A stretch of 64,000 bases of DNA from assembly GCF_003073045.1 (NCBI RefSeq), contig NC_037592.1, forward strand, positions 15,953,844 to 16,017,843. The letters run 5' to 3'. The stretch comes from Pomacea canaliculata (taxonomy: Eukaryota; Mollusca; Gastropoda; Architaenioglossa; Ampullariidae). Below, piece after piece: positions 1 through 11,630 of this stretch (within the stretch, counting starts at the first letter, position 1; every line of letters begins with the position of its first letter). The notes below the pieces were generated by a model. It was not told the DNA's origin. It was given only the letters and a program-made list of their open reading frames with translations, and did not search any database. A program made the position numbers and the translations under genes.

Positions 1-3000
1 ACGGTATGGGGATTCGACATACCTTAGCAATACAGGAAATATGCAGGCTTTAGCAACCCAGGGAATCGAACCGATAGTTTGCCCGCCTTCAGGTTGCTTT
101 AACTGCTTCATACCCTGCGATTCCCTTAAGAATACGAATTCTCCAGACCGGAAGCCTAGTCCTACAAAACTCGATGTTTACGAAAAACACGAATGCCCCA
201 AGCCTATTTATTTTATCTTTTTTCTTTTGTTAAGATCCGATACGAGACTAACTGCGAGTAACTTTGTCGTTTTTGTGAAAGACAGTGCAAACCTCTAACT
301 GTCATATCTTCAAAGTTTATTTTGTCATTTTATATCATGTACTGCTTATATTCTTTGGCAGTCAGTGGAAGCAAAAAGAAGACGATGCTCGTCCAGCATC
401 ACACTCATCTACAAAATTTGTTTCCATTGCACGTGCGTTAAATTATAATGAAGGTACATCATACCACTCCTGATACAAAAACAAAACCAACTGTAATTCT
501 CTTTTAGACATCCCGCAATCAAGCGACATTGCAAGGCAGAGGACTTTTCACAAAATAAAATGGAGCTTTCTTGCCGCCAGACAAAAAGATCTTTAATTAA
601 AGCCCTGAGTTGAGCTGTGAGATTATAATTTAAGATGATTGATAGTCCGAACACTCCTTCGCTCTTGAATAAACTTTATTTGGAGCCGAGAGCAAGATAT
701 TTACTGAACAGTGAACCTTTATGGAGACTTCATAGCGCAAGGTGTTTGTATTTGAGAGACAGGACACAATCAGTGCACAGTTATTATGTTCAATAGTAAT
801 AATAATAAATAATAATACAGTGCATTATTTGATATAAATAGGAGCTATAAGTAGGACCTTTACCATGCACCAAACGCTGTTCAGGTCGCTTTACATACAT
901 ACTTACACACATGCACACGACCACGAACCTTTTGGTAGGGTAGGCATGAAATGCACCTTGACACGCATGCACCCACGCACGCACACCTCACACCGCCACC
1001 CACCCACACACACACAATGTGGAAGATGCCGGAGTACCCGGGAAAAAAATACCGTCAGTCAGTCCTGTAAATACCCAAAAGTAAGTCTGATCCAAGATTC
1101 GAACTTGCTACGCCCAGTTCTGATGTGATTACAGGATCTTTAGTCACCGGGTCACCAACTGACTTCATCGTATTCAAAATTACTGAGATTTTTGAATTGT
1201 TCTTTTTCTTTCTCTTTTTGGTAACTTCGTTATTTCCACGCTCTTTCTTTGTGATAAAATCTGTAGCTGCTGAAACCCATATAGACTACAGCTTTCGGAA
1301 AATATTCATAAAAGATTTTGCCATCTCTACAAACACTTCCTTGCAATTAAAAGAAAATTTTGTCGATCGTGTGTTGAGTCGTGCTTTGAGTTCTAAATAA
1401 CTTGTTGGACGTTTAGTGAGAGTTCATTTGTGTGTGTGTGTGCAAAAGTTCTTTGTCAGCAGTTTGTCCCCAATCTCCCCAAAGCTGAACATCTACATCA
1501 CTGACATTACACTGACATGATAAATAGGTGTGAAAGGGTGAGACATGGCCTGAAGGCAGCGAACGTGAATGTTTTTTATCGTGAATATTTGAAAAGCATT
1601 TTATTTCAACCGAGTTCATACAGTTCACTATGAAAATACAATTTCGATGGCCTCTTTGTTGATTTTATAGAAAATATTATATTAGCATATTCTCGTAACA
1701 AGCTGAACATGATTAAACAGTTGAAATCATAACAATGCTTGTGTGTGTGTGTGTAAAAGAGAAAAAAAAAACTGGATTCCTTTATTGACTAGGCCATTGA
1801 CCGGTTTTAAAAGATTTATAATGGCTACACAACATGAAATTCGAAGAAAATGAAAATCAAGGTGGAACACTAATCACTGAATCCAGTCACGTGGAGTCCA
1901 TGCACTGATAAAGACAGCTTTATCACTATAATTATGAATAATTATGCCTGATGATCATATACTTAGGTTCAAATTATATGAACAGCTAGTTGCTTTCGGG
2001 TCAAGGTTTTCAACATGAAACAACAAATTAAAGAAGCACTACTTCTTGAACCCATCTTCATCTATTATTTTTAGCTGAACCCAGCTGTGATAAGTGCCAT
2101 GGTTTATAAAAGATGCATCGACATACTTACTGTTACAAACTTTAATTAACGTCCAACAACCATGTGCATTAATAAAAAAATGTCAGCTAACTCACGATAA
2201 TAGTTAAATGTTGGATCTCGTATGCTGTGATCATTGAATAGAATTCTGATTTTGTCAACAGCCACATATACAACAGCTGCCACAGTAATAACCTCTGTAA
2301 CTCACAGGGATGTGTGGAGGAGATCTTCAAGTGTGGGTGACATGCTGAAAGAGGTTGTTAATGTTAGTTCCACTGTTCAATTTTGTGGGGATCAATCCTC
2401 ACGATTTTCCCCAAGCATTGGAGAACAGGCATGATAATATTCAATCAGCCAACTAAGGTCACAGCCAGTGTGACAGCTTCAAAAGCATGCTAATGATGAG
2501 CTGGGTTCACAACCGCCACAATTTTTTTTTCGTCGAGGAAAAAAGCTCGTGGCCTTTGCCCTCCACTGAAAAATGTGCTGGTGTAGAAACTACAGATCGA
2601 GAATGGAATTGGTTTGAGAATAAGTGTCTGATACTGAAGAAAAGGAAACTGTACATGGTACTGAACTAAGAGGAATTAGTATCTGGTATTGAACTAAAGC
2701 TAATATTTTTGAAAACGATTTTGTACCCCAACTGGTCTTAATTTGCTGTCAGTTATAGATATATAACTGCACACACACACACACAGACACACACATGGCA
2801 ATCGCTCGTACGAGCAATGGACAGGTTCAATCGATGCATTTAATTAGTTGGAAACAGCTGGAGCCAGAAATGATAAATCCGCTTCAAGAAGCACACAGAA
2901 AAAGGCAAATGATCAACTAGTTATGGATTATTTTCAGGGTGGCTCGGTCAGCCTGGGAAGCTCGGAGGTAACGATGACACCCCCAACCCACCTCCCTTCC

Positions 3001-3396
3001 AAAAATGCGTCCTTATGGTGCGATGGCCTTGTGGTGAGGAGAGGAATAATGAGACTGATCAATGAACGCAGCTCAGCGCTGACAGTTGTTCTTATCAGAC
3101 TTACTCATCTCATTCAGCCGCCATTTCCTTCAGTGCCTGGCGCTCTGGCTTGCTCACGAGTTGACTCAATCCTCACAAACCTATGTTCAAGTCTACAAGC
3201 ATGCTGACATCAGTCTCTGCCTCTCGAAGGACGATGTACACCTCGTCCTGAAGGAATGAACACGGTGTTACTTACCCACAAGACTCAGCGCTCCACATCT
3301 GCTCCACGCCCTGGACCGACTTCCCCAACAATAACGGTTTGTTTATATGGAAAACAGTTTTCACGACCGAGAAACTCGCAAGAGGTGTAAATCCTG
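1..3396. other. Intergenic or 5' flanking DNA, no gene seen
   Basis: Only short open frames without splice-supported chaining or recognisable domains occur here. There are (CA)n-rich stretches near 900-1010 and 2767-2795, a short (GT)n run near 1740, and AT-rich DNA elsewhere. The last few hundred bases probably contain the 5' untranslated region of the arylsulfatase gene, but no TATA box or start site stands out. Confidence 0.6.
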
Positions 3397-6300
3397 ATGT
3401 CAGTGAAAAAGCTTAAAGAGTGTGACAGACTGAGCCTAGCGCTGTCCGACATGAAGCTTCCCACAAGACTGGTTCTGTTGGCGCTGACCGTGATGTTGGT
3501 GCTTGTCATGCTGCTGGTGCTGTCGTCTATCGGCGCCGTCGACAAGGCCAGGTTCATCAGCCTCATGACGTCAGGACGGCCGCCTCCCCACATCGTCTTT
3601 ATCGTTGCCGATGATTTAGGTCAGTAGTAGATTAAATTCTCGGTAAGGAAAACGACTATTGGTATGTGCTCTTAGCTGATTGGCAAGTGCTTTTGTCTGT
3701 ATGGAAAACTGTTTTTTCGTATAGTTAATTTTTTTTTTTATAAATACGCTTCAAGAAGTAATCCAGTTCTTTAAACGAAACTTTTAAATGTTTCTTAGAC
3801 TTAAAGAATCCCCTTACTACACAATCTTATTCCTTCTGAAAAAGCTAATTAGAGATAATGCACGTTACACGTTCTGAACACGATCGTCACACACTGACAC
3901 ACCATGAACTGTTACAAATAGTTGATTAGGAAATCTCGTACACAATGCATCGCCAAGCGATAGCTTGATGATTAAAATCAAACAAATAAAATAACAGTTT
4001 GATAAGCAATTGATACTTTTAAAAAATGGTAAAGGGTGAATAACTTAGAGATTGTGGAAGGCATATTTCACCCTTCTTCTACCGACTTTACCTCCCCTTA
4101 TAATCGCCACCCTGCCATTGCTGGGTGAGCAGGGGGGAGGGGAGTTACTGCATTGCAATGCTGTAGTGTAATAATGGGGGCGTAGTAATATAACTTTGTG
4201 TTGTGCATGTTACAACAACAGGTTGGAATGATGTAGGCTGGCACAACCCGCTGATCAAAACTCCCAACCTTGATCGGCTGGCGGCTGAGGGTGTCACACT
4301 GAATGCATCATACATGTTCCCCATCTGTTCCCCGTGAGTACATGTTCCCATCTGTTCCCCGTGAGTACATGTTCCCCATCTGTATAACTAGTCAGCTGTT
4401 TCCTGCCTGTACCTGACTACAATAATCTAGTGACACAGTCACATGGAAGACAATAATGAAGTGACTCACCGAGGACACCCGTTTCGTGACTCACGATAGT
4501 ATTGAGAACAGTAATCGTGACATACTATGACATGGTGAATACTAAGACAGTCACATACCCTGTTGTTGGACAGGTCTCGGGCCAGCTTTATGACAGGGTA
4601 CTACGCCTTCAGAACGGGTCTGCAGCACATCCCCATCATCCACTTCAAGACGATGTACCTGCCCAGTCGATTCACGCTGCTGCCAGAGCTTCTCAAGCGA
4701 CAGGGCTACGCCACCCATGTCGTGGGCAAGTCAGTGGCTGTCTTCACATGACAATCGAACCCTAAACGACTTCTTGAGTTTAAAACTAACCTTAACGACC
4801 TCTTATACACAACTAGTGTTTCAAAACCTACTTCTTGCACCCAAGAAACTCCTGCAGGGTGTACTGCTATTAATGTCGTAATTATGTCGCGTAATACTTA
4901 TTACATCAACAAAAACTATTTTGTATATATTTTTGGACTAAATATGCATTCATACATATATTTTCTTACGTTCATAATACGTTCATATATACAGTTATCG
5001 GTCAGACAGAAAGAGAGGTTTTTGACTGGAGTGCTCGTGTAAGGCTGACCTCCATCTTGCAGGTGGCATCTAGGATTCTGCAACTGGCGCTATACACCGA
5101 GGCGGCGAGGGTTCGATTCATTTCTAGGTTACCTGGGAGGACAGGAGGGCCACTACAACCACTCCAACGGCAAAGGTACGAATCCTGACAGCCATTGTTT
5201 TAACATTGAAGATTCGCTTTCAACAACAGAATACTGAAATGAAGACCACTCTATCAAACCGTTCCAGTAAATATACATGTACATCTGTCACTATGAAAGT
5301 GATGGCGATTGCTGTATAAAGGAGGCCTGGTGGTGAAGCAAAGTGTGGTGTAGTGTCGTGCAGTGTGTGTGTCGAGAGCTTGGAGGTGAGTAAGTGAATA
5401 AGAGAGAGAGGTTGGATGTAAAGTACTGTACATTTTATGTTTATGTTTCTGTGTGTTTTCACGCGCATGCGCTGTTTTGTTTGTTTACCCTCGGGATGGT
5501 GCCAGTGGAGGAGGGTTACGACCTTCGTTTCAACGAAGACATTCTCCCCGACCCCAACCAGGAATATGGGGAGGTAAGTGCGGGGTTGACATGCTGGTGA
5601 CCTCAAAACGATTCCTGATGCTTGTCATCAAAGACCAAGTACCACCCACATGCAGCGAAAATAGGACAAGACTTTGAGCACCTAGACAGAAGCACTCATA
5701 CTCCTTTTCTTCCGCTCTCTCTCTCACGCAGGCGCACTGGTCATTTTACTGCCTTCATAACATGTTTTATTATGATATATTGAATATATGCCACAATAAG
5801 CATACAAGGAATGGATTCTTTCAGTCTGCTGACTTCTGCAGATGCTGTTCGCCAGAAGAGCTGTTGAGATTATCGACAATCACAACCCCAAGAAGCCTCT
5901 CTTCTTATATTTGCCCCTTCAAGCGGTGCACTCCCCTATAGAGGTCAGAACAGACTCCACTAAAAGTCTATTTGTCTTTAACCCAACATATGTTACAAAG
6001 CTTGAGAAAGCCACGAGGACGGACTCTGTAAATGTATCGAGATGTAGTGTGACCTACTGTTCCATCTCTTTCTCTCTGTGCACACGTGTGTATGTAGTGT
6101 AAGCAAGGCATTGACTATAAATGTGCTTATCGGTTTTACAGAACAGTTAGTCAAGTATATCCCCAAGTGTGCAATCTAGTCATCATGATTCCTGAGAACA
6201 TACCAGTTCGAGTGTATGCGTGTTCACTTTCTTACTCATTCCCTGTCCGTGCGTCTTGCTATGCAAGTTTGGTTTGTGTGTTGGCGCGTACCTTCGTGCT

Positions 6301-9300
6301 TGGGCGCGCGCTCTTGAAAGATGGAGATAATGAGGAGAAAGAATAAATGAGCAAGCATTGAGAGCTGGATAAACACGAGTGCGAGTATTTTCACAGGACA
6401 ACACATTTTTGCAGGCTCCGCAGCGGTTTCTGGATTTGTACCCAGACACCGTTCCAGATTACAGACAAGTCTACAGCGGTAATTTCTTCTTCTTAATTTG
6501 AGATATTAATTAAACGTCTCAAACTTAAAAAATTTTTATTAGTACCTAAGGAGGAAAGGACTTTATAGCTACGAAAATAATGTTATTTTTGTTGAGTGGT
6601 CCGTAAACTCGCACTGTTAGTGACGGTAAACAAAACCATAAATATTTATTGCAAAGAATAACACATCGAACGAAAGAGCAGAGAATTAATGAAATAAAGT
6701 AAATAAAAGAACGGGAGCATTTTTTTTTTAAAAAAAAAGGAAGAAAAAAAAAATTTAGCAGTGAAACAAGGGAGGCCAGTAACAAGAGTACAAGTACAAC
6801 CGCTGTTGGGTTTCCTCCCCTTCCATCAGGCATGGTCTCCGTCATCGACGAGTTCGTGGGGAACGTCACGTCAGCCCTCGAAAGACGAGGCTTCATGGAT
6901 AACCTGCTCCTGATTTTCACCAGTGATGTAAGCATCGATTTCACTGCCTTTCGCTAGTTTTTTTTACAATTTGAATTTAACCTTATGCCCTCTCCTTTTT
7001 TACTTTTTCGCTAATCACACACACTCGATCGCTCTTTCTCGCTCTTGTTGATTGTTTGTTCATGATACTTAGTGCTCGAATATTGTTTTTCTTTTTAAAC
7101 TTTACGTCCCTGTTCCCGTTCTCATCAACTCCAGCAAATAATTGTCTCGTGCTTCGCAGAAATTTTGTACTGCACCCGACTTTGATTGACCGAGATCTGG
7201 TAAGGGTGTAACACCTATACCACTGGGTTACTGTCTCTAACCTCAGATGTCAACTGCCATACCTCCTACTGGACTCTAGGAGACCAGCACACGGATATGC
7301 CAGAGAGTTTCTAGCCCTTACCAGTTCACGTGTTTCTGTGCACTGTGTGAGTGAATCCAGTCGAAGTAATAATTGAAGTCAGTTGAAGGAACCCCACACT
7401 TGTTTCAGAACGGCGCCACCCCCGAGTACGCTGGCAACAACTGGCCCCTACGGGGCGGCAAGTTCTCCCTGTGGGAGGGTGGCACTCGAGTCCCCGGATT
7501 TGTCTACAGCCGCACGCTTCTCAAGAAGACAGGCTATACCAGCAACGAGTGAGTAGACTAGGTGTGTGTGTGTTGGTGGATTGTCCTTCTGATGTCATCC
7601 TAGAAATGATGAGCCGGGGACTGAACCTCATGCTAGAAATATGAGGAGAACACGCATGCTAGAAAGACCGTTTAACATACATGCTAGTCAGAAAATGCCA
7701 TGAATGGTGAGAGGTGGACATGCTAGGAAAAGTGAAGGTCGGAACCTTCCTGAAGGATTGAAAGAAGTGTTATTCTGAATAACATTATGGATGGTGAAGG
7801 AATAATTGTACTTTTGGAACAAAATAAGAAAGTAAGACAGGGCGACACTCTTTATCACTGGGACTTGTTCTGTGGAAAAGGGTTAACATACTGAGAGCTA
7901 CATATATAGCCAGCGTGGTATAAAATAAACAATTATTAAGATTACACTTCAGTCAGGAAGAAACCACGAGGCCATTTCTTACCTTGCTTCCCTTATCTGG
8001 AAATATGAACTGATTCTCAGCCCACATGCGTGGCTATGCTTCTTTATTTTATGAGAGAGACATCAATGTCATGTGTGAGGTAGTATCTGGAACTTTCCCT
8101 TTTTTATAAAGCAAAAGGCGCATTCGCTTGTTTCCAAGCCTTGTCTATTGCCATTACTTTCACTGTCAGGGTAAGAAAACAATCTTTCACCCACCTGTCG
8201 ATGCCACATCATTTATTTTCAGGCTGATTCACGCTGTGGATTGGTTTCCGACCATCCTGCACCTCGCTGGAAAGTCAGCAGGTAAGAATCTTATTCATAT
8301 TCACTATCACCTCTTTGAATGTAGTTGTCTCACAGGGTTCATTACCGGGACATCATTTTTTTCTGACCTGCAAGGGGTAGATTTTTTTGTCGAGGCTATA
8401 ACTCACAGGCCTCGTTACCCTGTGTTCTGAGTTTTGTAACATGATCCCCCGTCATGGAGGCAACAGGCTTCCCGGGGTTCCAGTTATTACACGCCCACGG
8501 CGGTCACACACAACACAAATCAGAGACTTGACAAGCCAGTTAGTGGGCTACAGCATCGACACCCAATCCACCTCTGCAATGGGGAATGCAAATCAAACCT
8601 GTCTAGCTCATCAATTCTGTACAAAATGATAATAAAAATATTATTATCATCTTATCTCTTCCGCGTCAGGCGATTTTTGCGGTTGTTTGTGTGATTTAAA
8701 TGGCAGGCTCCTTGTTTGTTTGTTTTGCCTAAGTGGTCTACACATTAATCTGATTCTGTCGTGTTTGAACTAAGCACTCCAACCAAGTCTTGAATGAGAA
8801 CAAGGGACTTGATAGCTTTGTATCCGTCTGTGGTGTAGTGAGTGGAGCATTGAACGCACTTGTGTCTGCAGGCGACCACGTTGACGGCCTCAACCTGTGG
8901 AGGACTCTGAGTGAGGGGGAGCCTAGTCCCCGCACAGAGTTTGTCTACAACATCGACGAGGTGGATCAGAACGCCGCCATCAGGTGAGAACACAAACTGT
9001 GTTGTTGAGAGACATGAAGCAAGGAACCGAAACACAAACAACTCTCTCTCTCTAACACACACACACGCGCGCGCGCGACAAAAGCATAAAAATAAAGACA
9101 TTAAAAAGTGCAATCAGTCATCTCCGTAAGCAAAGGTTCGCGGACACGTGTGTTGTTCTTGTCTACGGTTACAAGTCCTGACAACAGACAGGTGTCATAA
9201 CTCCTGTGTTACAGGATGGGCGACTACAAGCTGATTGTCGGGGAGCCTGGCCGCTTCAATGACTGGTACCCGCTCCCGCAGAATGGAACGCCTCTACCCG

Positions 9301-9908
9301 AAGAATATCCGTTGTGGAAACTGGGTAGATTCCAGAAGCTCTTCCCTGAGTACCAGCTGTATAACGTCAAAGGTAATAAAGCTGTACGCGAGGTGGCTAA
9401 GTAGAGAGAGAGAGAAAGGAGAAAAGAGAAAGAATCAATTGAGATGACAAAAAAAATAAAAAATAAATAAATAAAAATAACAAAGGTACGGTTCAGATGA
9501 AGGCTGGAGGCAAAAATAAATTATATAAAATAATAGTTCAAGACAAAGAGAGATAACACACCTGGTGATGGTCACCGGTCTTGGGGATTCTTCACTGACG
9601 TCACACAGCCACCTCAGTGACGTTGCTTTCTTGGCACCGACGTCACCACTGCAGGTGTCGTAACGGTAGCTTCCGCCGTCGTCAGCACTTTGACCTGGAA
9701 ACTAATGTTTACCTTGATTGTTTTGCTCTGTGTAGATGACCCGACGGAGAAGAATGACCTCGCCGAGGAGCATCCCGAGCTCGTGCAGACGATGCTACAG
9801 CGACTGAAGCGATACCAGCGACTTGTTGTCCCCTCCCAGAATCCGGGGGTCAGCGCCGCGTCCCTGCCGCACAACTTTGGCGGCGTGTGGAGCCCCGGGT
9901 GGTGCTGA
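3397..9908 (+). CDS. ARSB-like: Arylsulfatase B-like (N-acetylgalactosamine-4-sulfatase) gene, 13 exons, complete
   Basis: Exons: 3397-3619, 4222-4333, 4574-4729, 5063-5175, 5506-5573, 5842-5943, 6415-6478, 6830-6927, 7409-7548, 8223-8281, 8872-8983, 9215-9372, 9736-9908. All introns are GT-AG, and the exon total of 1578 bases is a multiple of three, giving 525 residues (human ARSB is about 533). Family role: lysosomal hydrolysis of 4-sulfate groups from dermatan and chondroitin sulfate. Numbered from 3397, I see the metal-binding DD pair at 72-73, the formylglycine motif CSPSR with Cys110 (split by intron 2), GKWHLG with Lys164 and His166, His254 in LQAVHSP, the D312-N313 metal pair (split by intron 8), and Lys330. 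An in-frame Met at 3451 would start directly before a hydrophobic signal or anchor segment and may be the real start. The paralogue within the ARSB/ARSI/ARSJ group is not settled. Confidence 0.93.
4311..4383 (+). repeat. 27-28 bp tandem duplication across the exon 2 donor of the arylsulfatase gene
   Basis: The end of exon 2, which encodes the residues up to the catalytic Cys-Ser-Pro, is tandemly repeated together with its splice donor. Unit 1 is 4311-4338, unit 2 is 4339-4365 and a partial unit 3 is 4366-4383. Identical CCCC|GTGAGT donors therefore lie at 4334 and 4361. Use of the second donor would read straight into a TGA in the first GTGAGT, so only the first keeps the frame. Confidence 0.9.
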
Positions 9909-10666
9909 ACCACTCACAGCAGACACGTGCAGCACGGCATGACTAGCAACAACTGCTTGTGGTTGACATCCAGCACCACTTCTTTCTGGTCTACATCAAC
10001 AGGATTTCTCGTGCTTCGGGGACAGTTTGCATAACCCTCGTGTCAAATATTTTTTTTAAATTTCTGAATAGCAGCGGAAGAAAATTGGGCAACACCAAGA
10101 AACTGTCCTGATGAATTTTGGCTTAGTTCCGGGATCGCCATGTTCACGAAGACAGGAAGAGGTTGGACAAGAAAAGGAAAAGTTTACCTAAGGCTTTGGA
10201 TGAGACATGTCTGTGAACGAGAAAAAAAGTGGATAGCGGAAAAAATAACTTAAATCAAGCCTCCGCAAAAAAACCCACCCACTCCCTCCAAAAAAAATCA
10301 TGTACGCTCAACATTGATGCTGCTGTACAGATGTTACGCAAAAGTGTAGACCCTGATGATAGATATGTATATGTGTGTGTGTGTCCTTGTGCGCGCACGT
10401 GTGTATGTTTGTCCAAGTGCTCTTGTACCAGAGAACATGTCAGAAAAAACATAGGAAAGAATTCAGCCGTGAAAAGTAGGTGAATATTTTACTCGTGTAA
10501 CTTATTTTAAAATGATGATGATGATGATAACCTACTTTGTGTCTGTAGTATGAGCTCCAGCAAGCATCACCATGACCGTTGAACCCAGCTTCACTGTGTG
10601 TTCACCTTTTTACGAACCTCTGATGTTTGTACTACCTGTACTGAACGTATGGGAGGTGGTTGTTAA

Positions 10667-10672
10667 ATTAAA
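10667..10672 (+). promoter_or_regulatory. Possible polyadenylation signal (ATTAAA) of the arylsulfatase gene
   Basis: An ATTAAA hexamer lies about 760 bases past the stop codon at 9908. This is a plausible 3' UTR end, but it rests on the hexamer alone. Confidence 0.3.
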
Positions 10673-10984
10673 GAATGTTTGGTCTGATAAAACAAAGTAC
10701 TAAACACTTCTGTCCTACTGTCGTACCTGTGTGGTGGAGGCTGGCTGCGACACCAATTAGTTCCCTCGCTGATTGGCGCTCAAAATATTTGTAATCACGA
10801 GGGGACGGAGGTGGCCGCACCCGACCTGCCGTTAGGTGGACCAGGGGTGGACTTAGGTATGTGCAAACTGTGCACCTGAGAGGGCCGCTAAATCCCGGGA
10901 GCCACCACGCCAATATATATTGAATATAAAACAGAGAAAATAAGGACACAGCTGACGGCAATGAGATAGAAAAACATGTTTCTT

Positions 10985-11124
10985 TTTAATTAGTCAGTGT
11001 GTTAACTGATGTTGCTAGAGTGAGAGCAGTAAGCTGTATGTAGTATTACAATTGTGTCTGTTGTTAATTAGTCGCTGTATTTACTGATGTTGCTAGAGTG
11101 GAAGTAGTAAGCTGTATGTAGTAT
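10985..11124. repeat. Direct duplication of a ~62 bp AT-rich unit
   Basis: Two diverged copies, about 10985-11046 and 11064-11124, share a core with the words TTAATTAGTC, TGATGTTGCTAGAGTG and AAGCTGTATGTAGTAT, offset by about 78 bases. The flanks (about 10830-10920 and 11145-11230) read like degraded interspersed-repeat sequence. I cannot name the family. Confidence 0.6.
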
Positions 11125-11600
11125 GATAAACGTTCTGCCGTAATGAGAATGTCTCGGGCCGCCACTTGGTTCTATTAACATTAGCAGACGAGGGGGCCAC
11201 CGATTCTTTGTCTCCCCAGGACCCCCACGAGACTAGAGCTGTCTTCTGATTCTTCCTCCGGATATTGTTTCTTTCTCTCTCCATTACTCCTATAATTTAA
11301 AATCACATCAAGCATTATCCTAATACCGTAAACCAATCAACCAGCGGCAGGGAGAAGCTTGGAGAGAGCAAGTGACAAGTCGCAACAAGGCGCCCTCAAC
11401 CGCCTACCCACCCACATCCCCCTCCTCACATACTATCCCCCTCCCGACACACTCACATACACACGACCTAGCTCACTGCTTGTACAGATTAGTTTCCCTC
11501 ACACGTAAACGCGCTGTCTACTCTTAGGAACTGCATATGATGACAGAACAAATAAAATCGAAGGAAGGAATCCCTTGGCGTCTGCTGACAGATTAGGGAA

Positions 11601-11630
11601 CTATAACTATAACTATAACTATAACTATAA
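11601..11630. repeat. (CTATAA)5 microsatellite
   Basis: Five perfect head-to-tail copies of the hexamer. Confidence 0.95.

Noticed and set aside
1085-1165. Minus-strand tRNA- or SINE-like words (GTTCGAATC-type B box)
   Set aside because: No matching A box at the right spacing and no cloverleaf, so it is likely chance.
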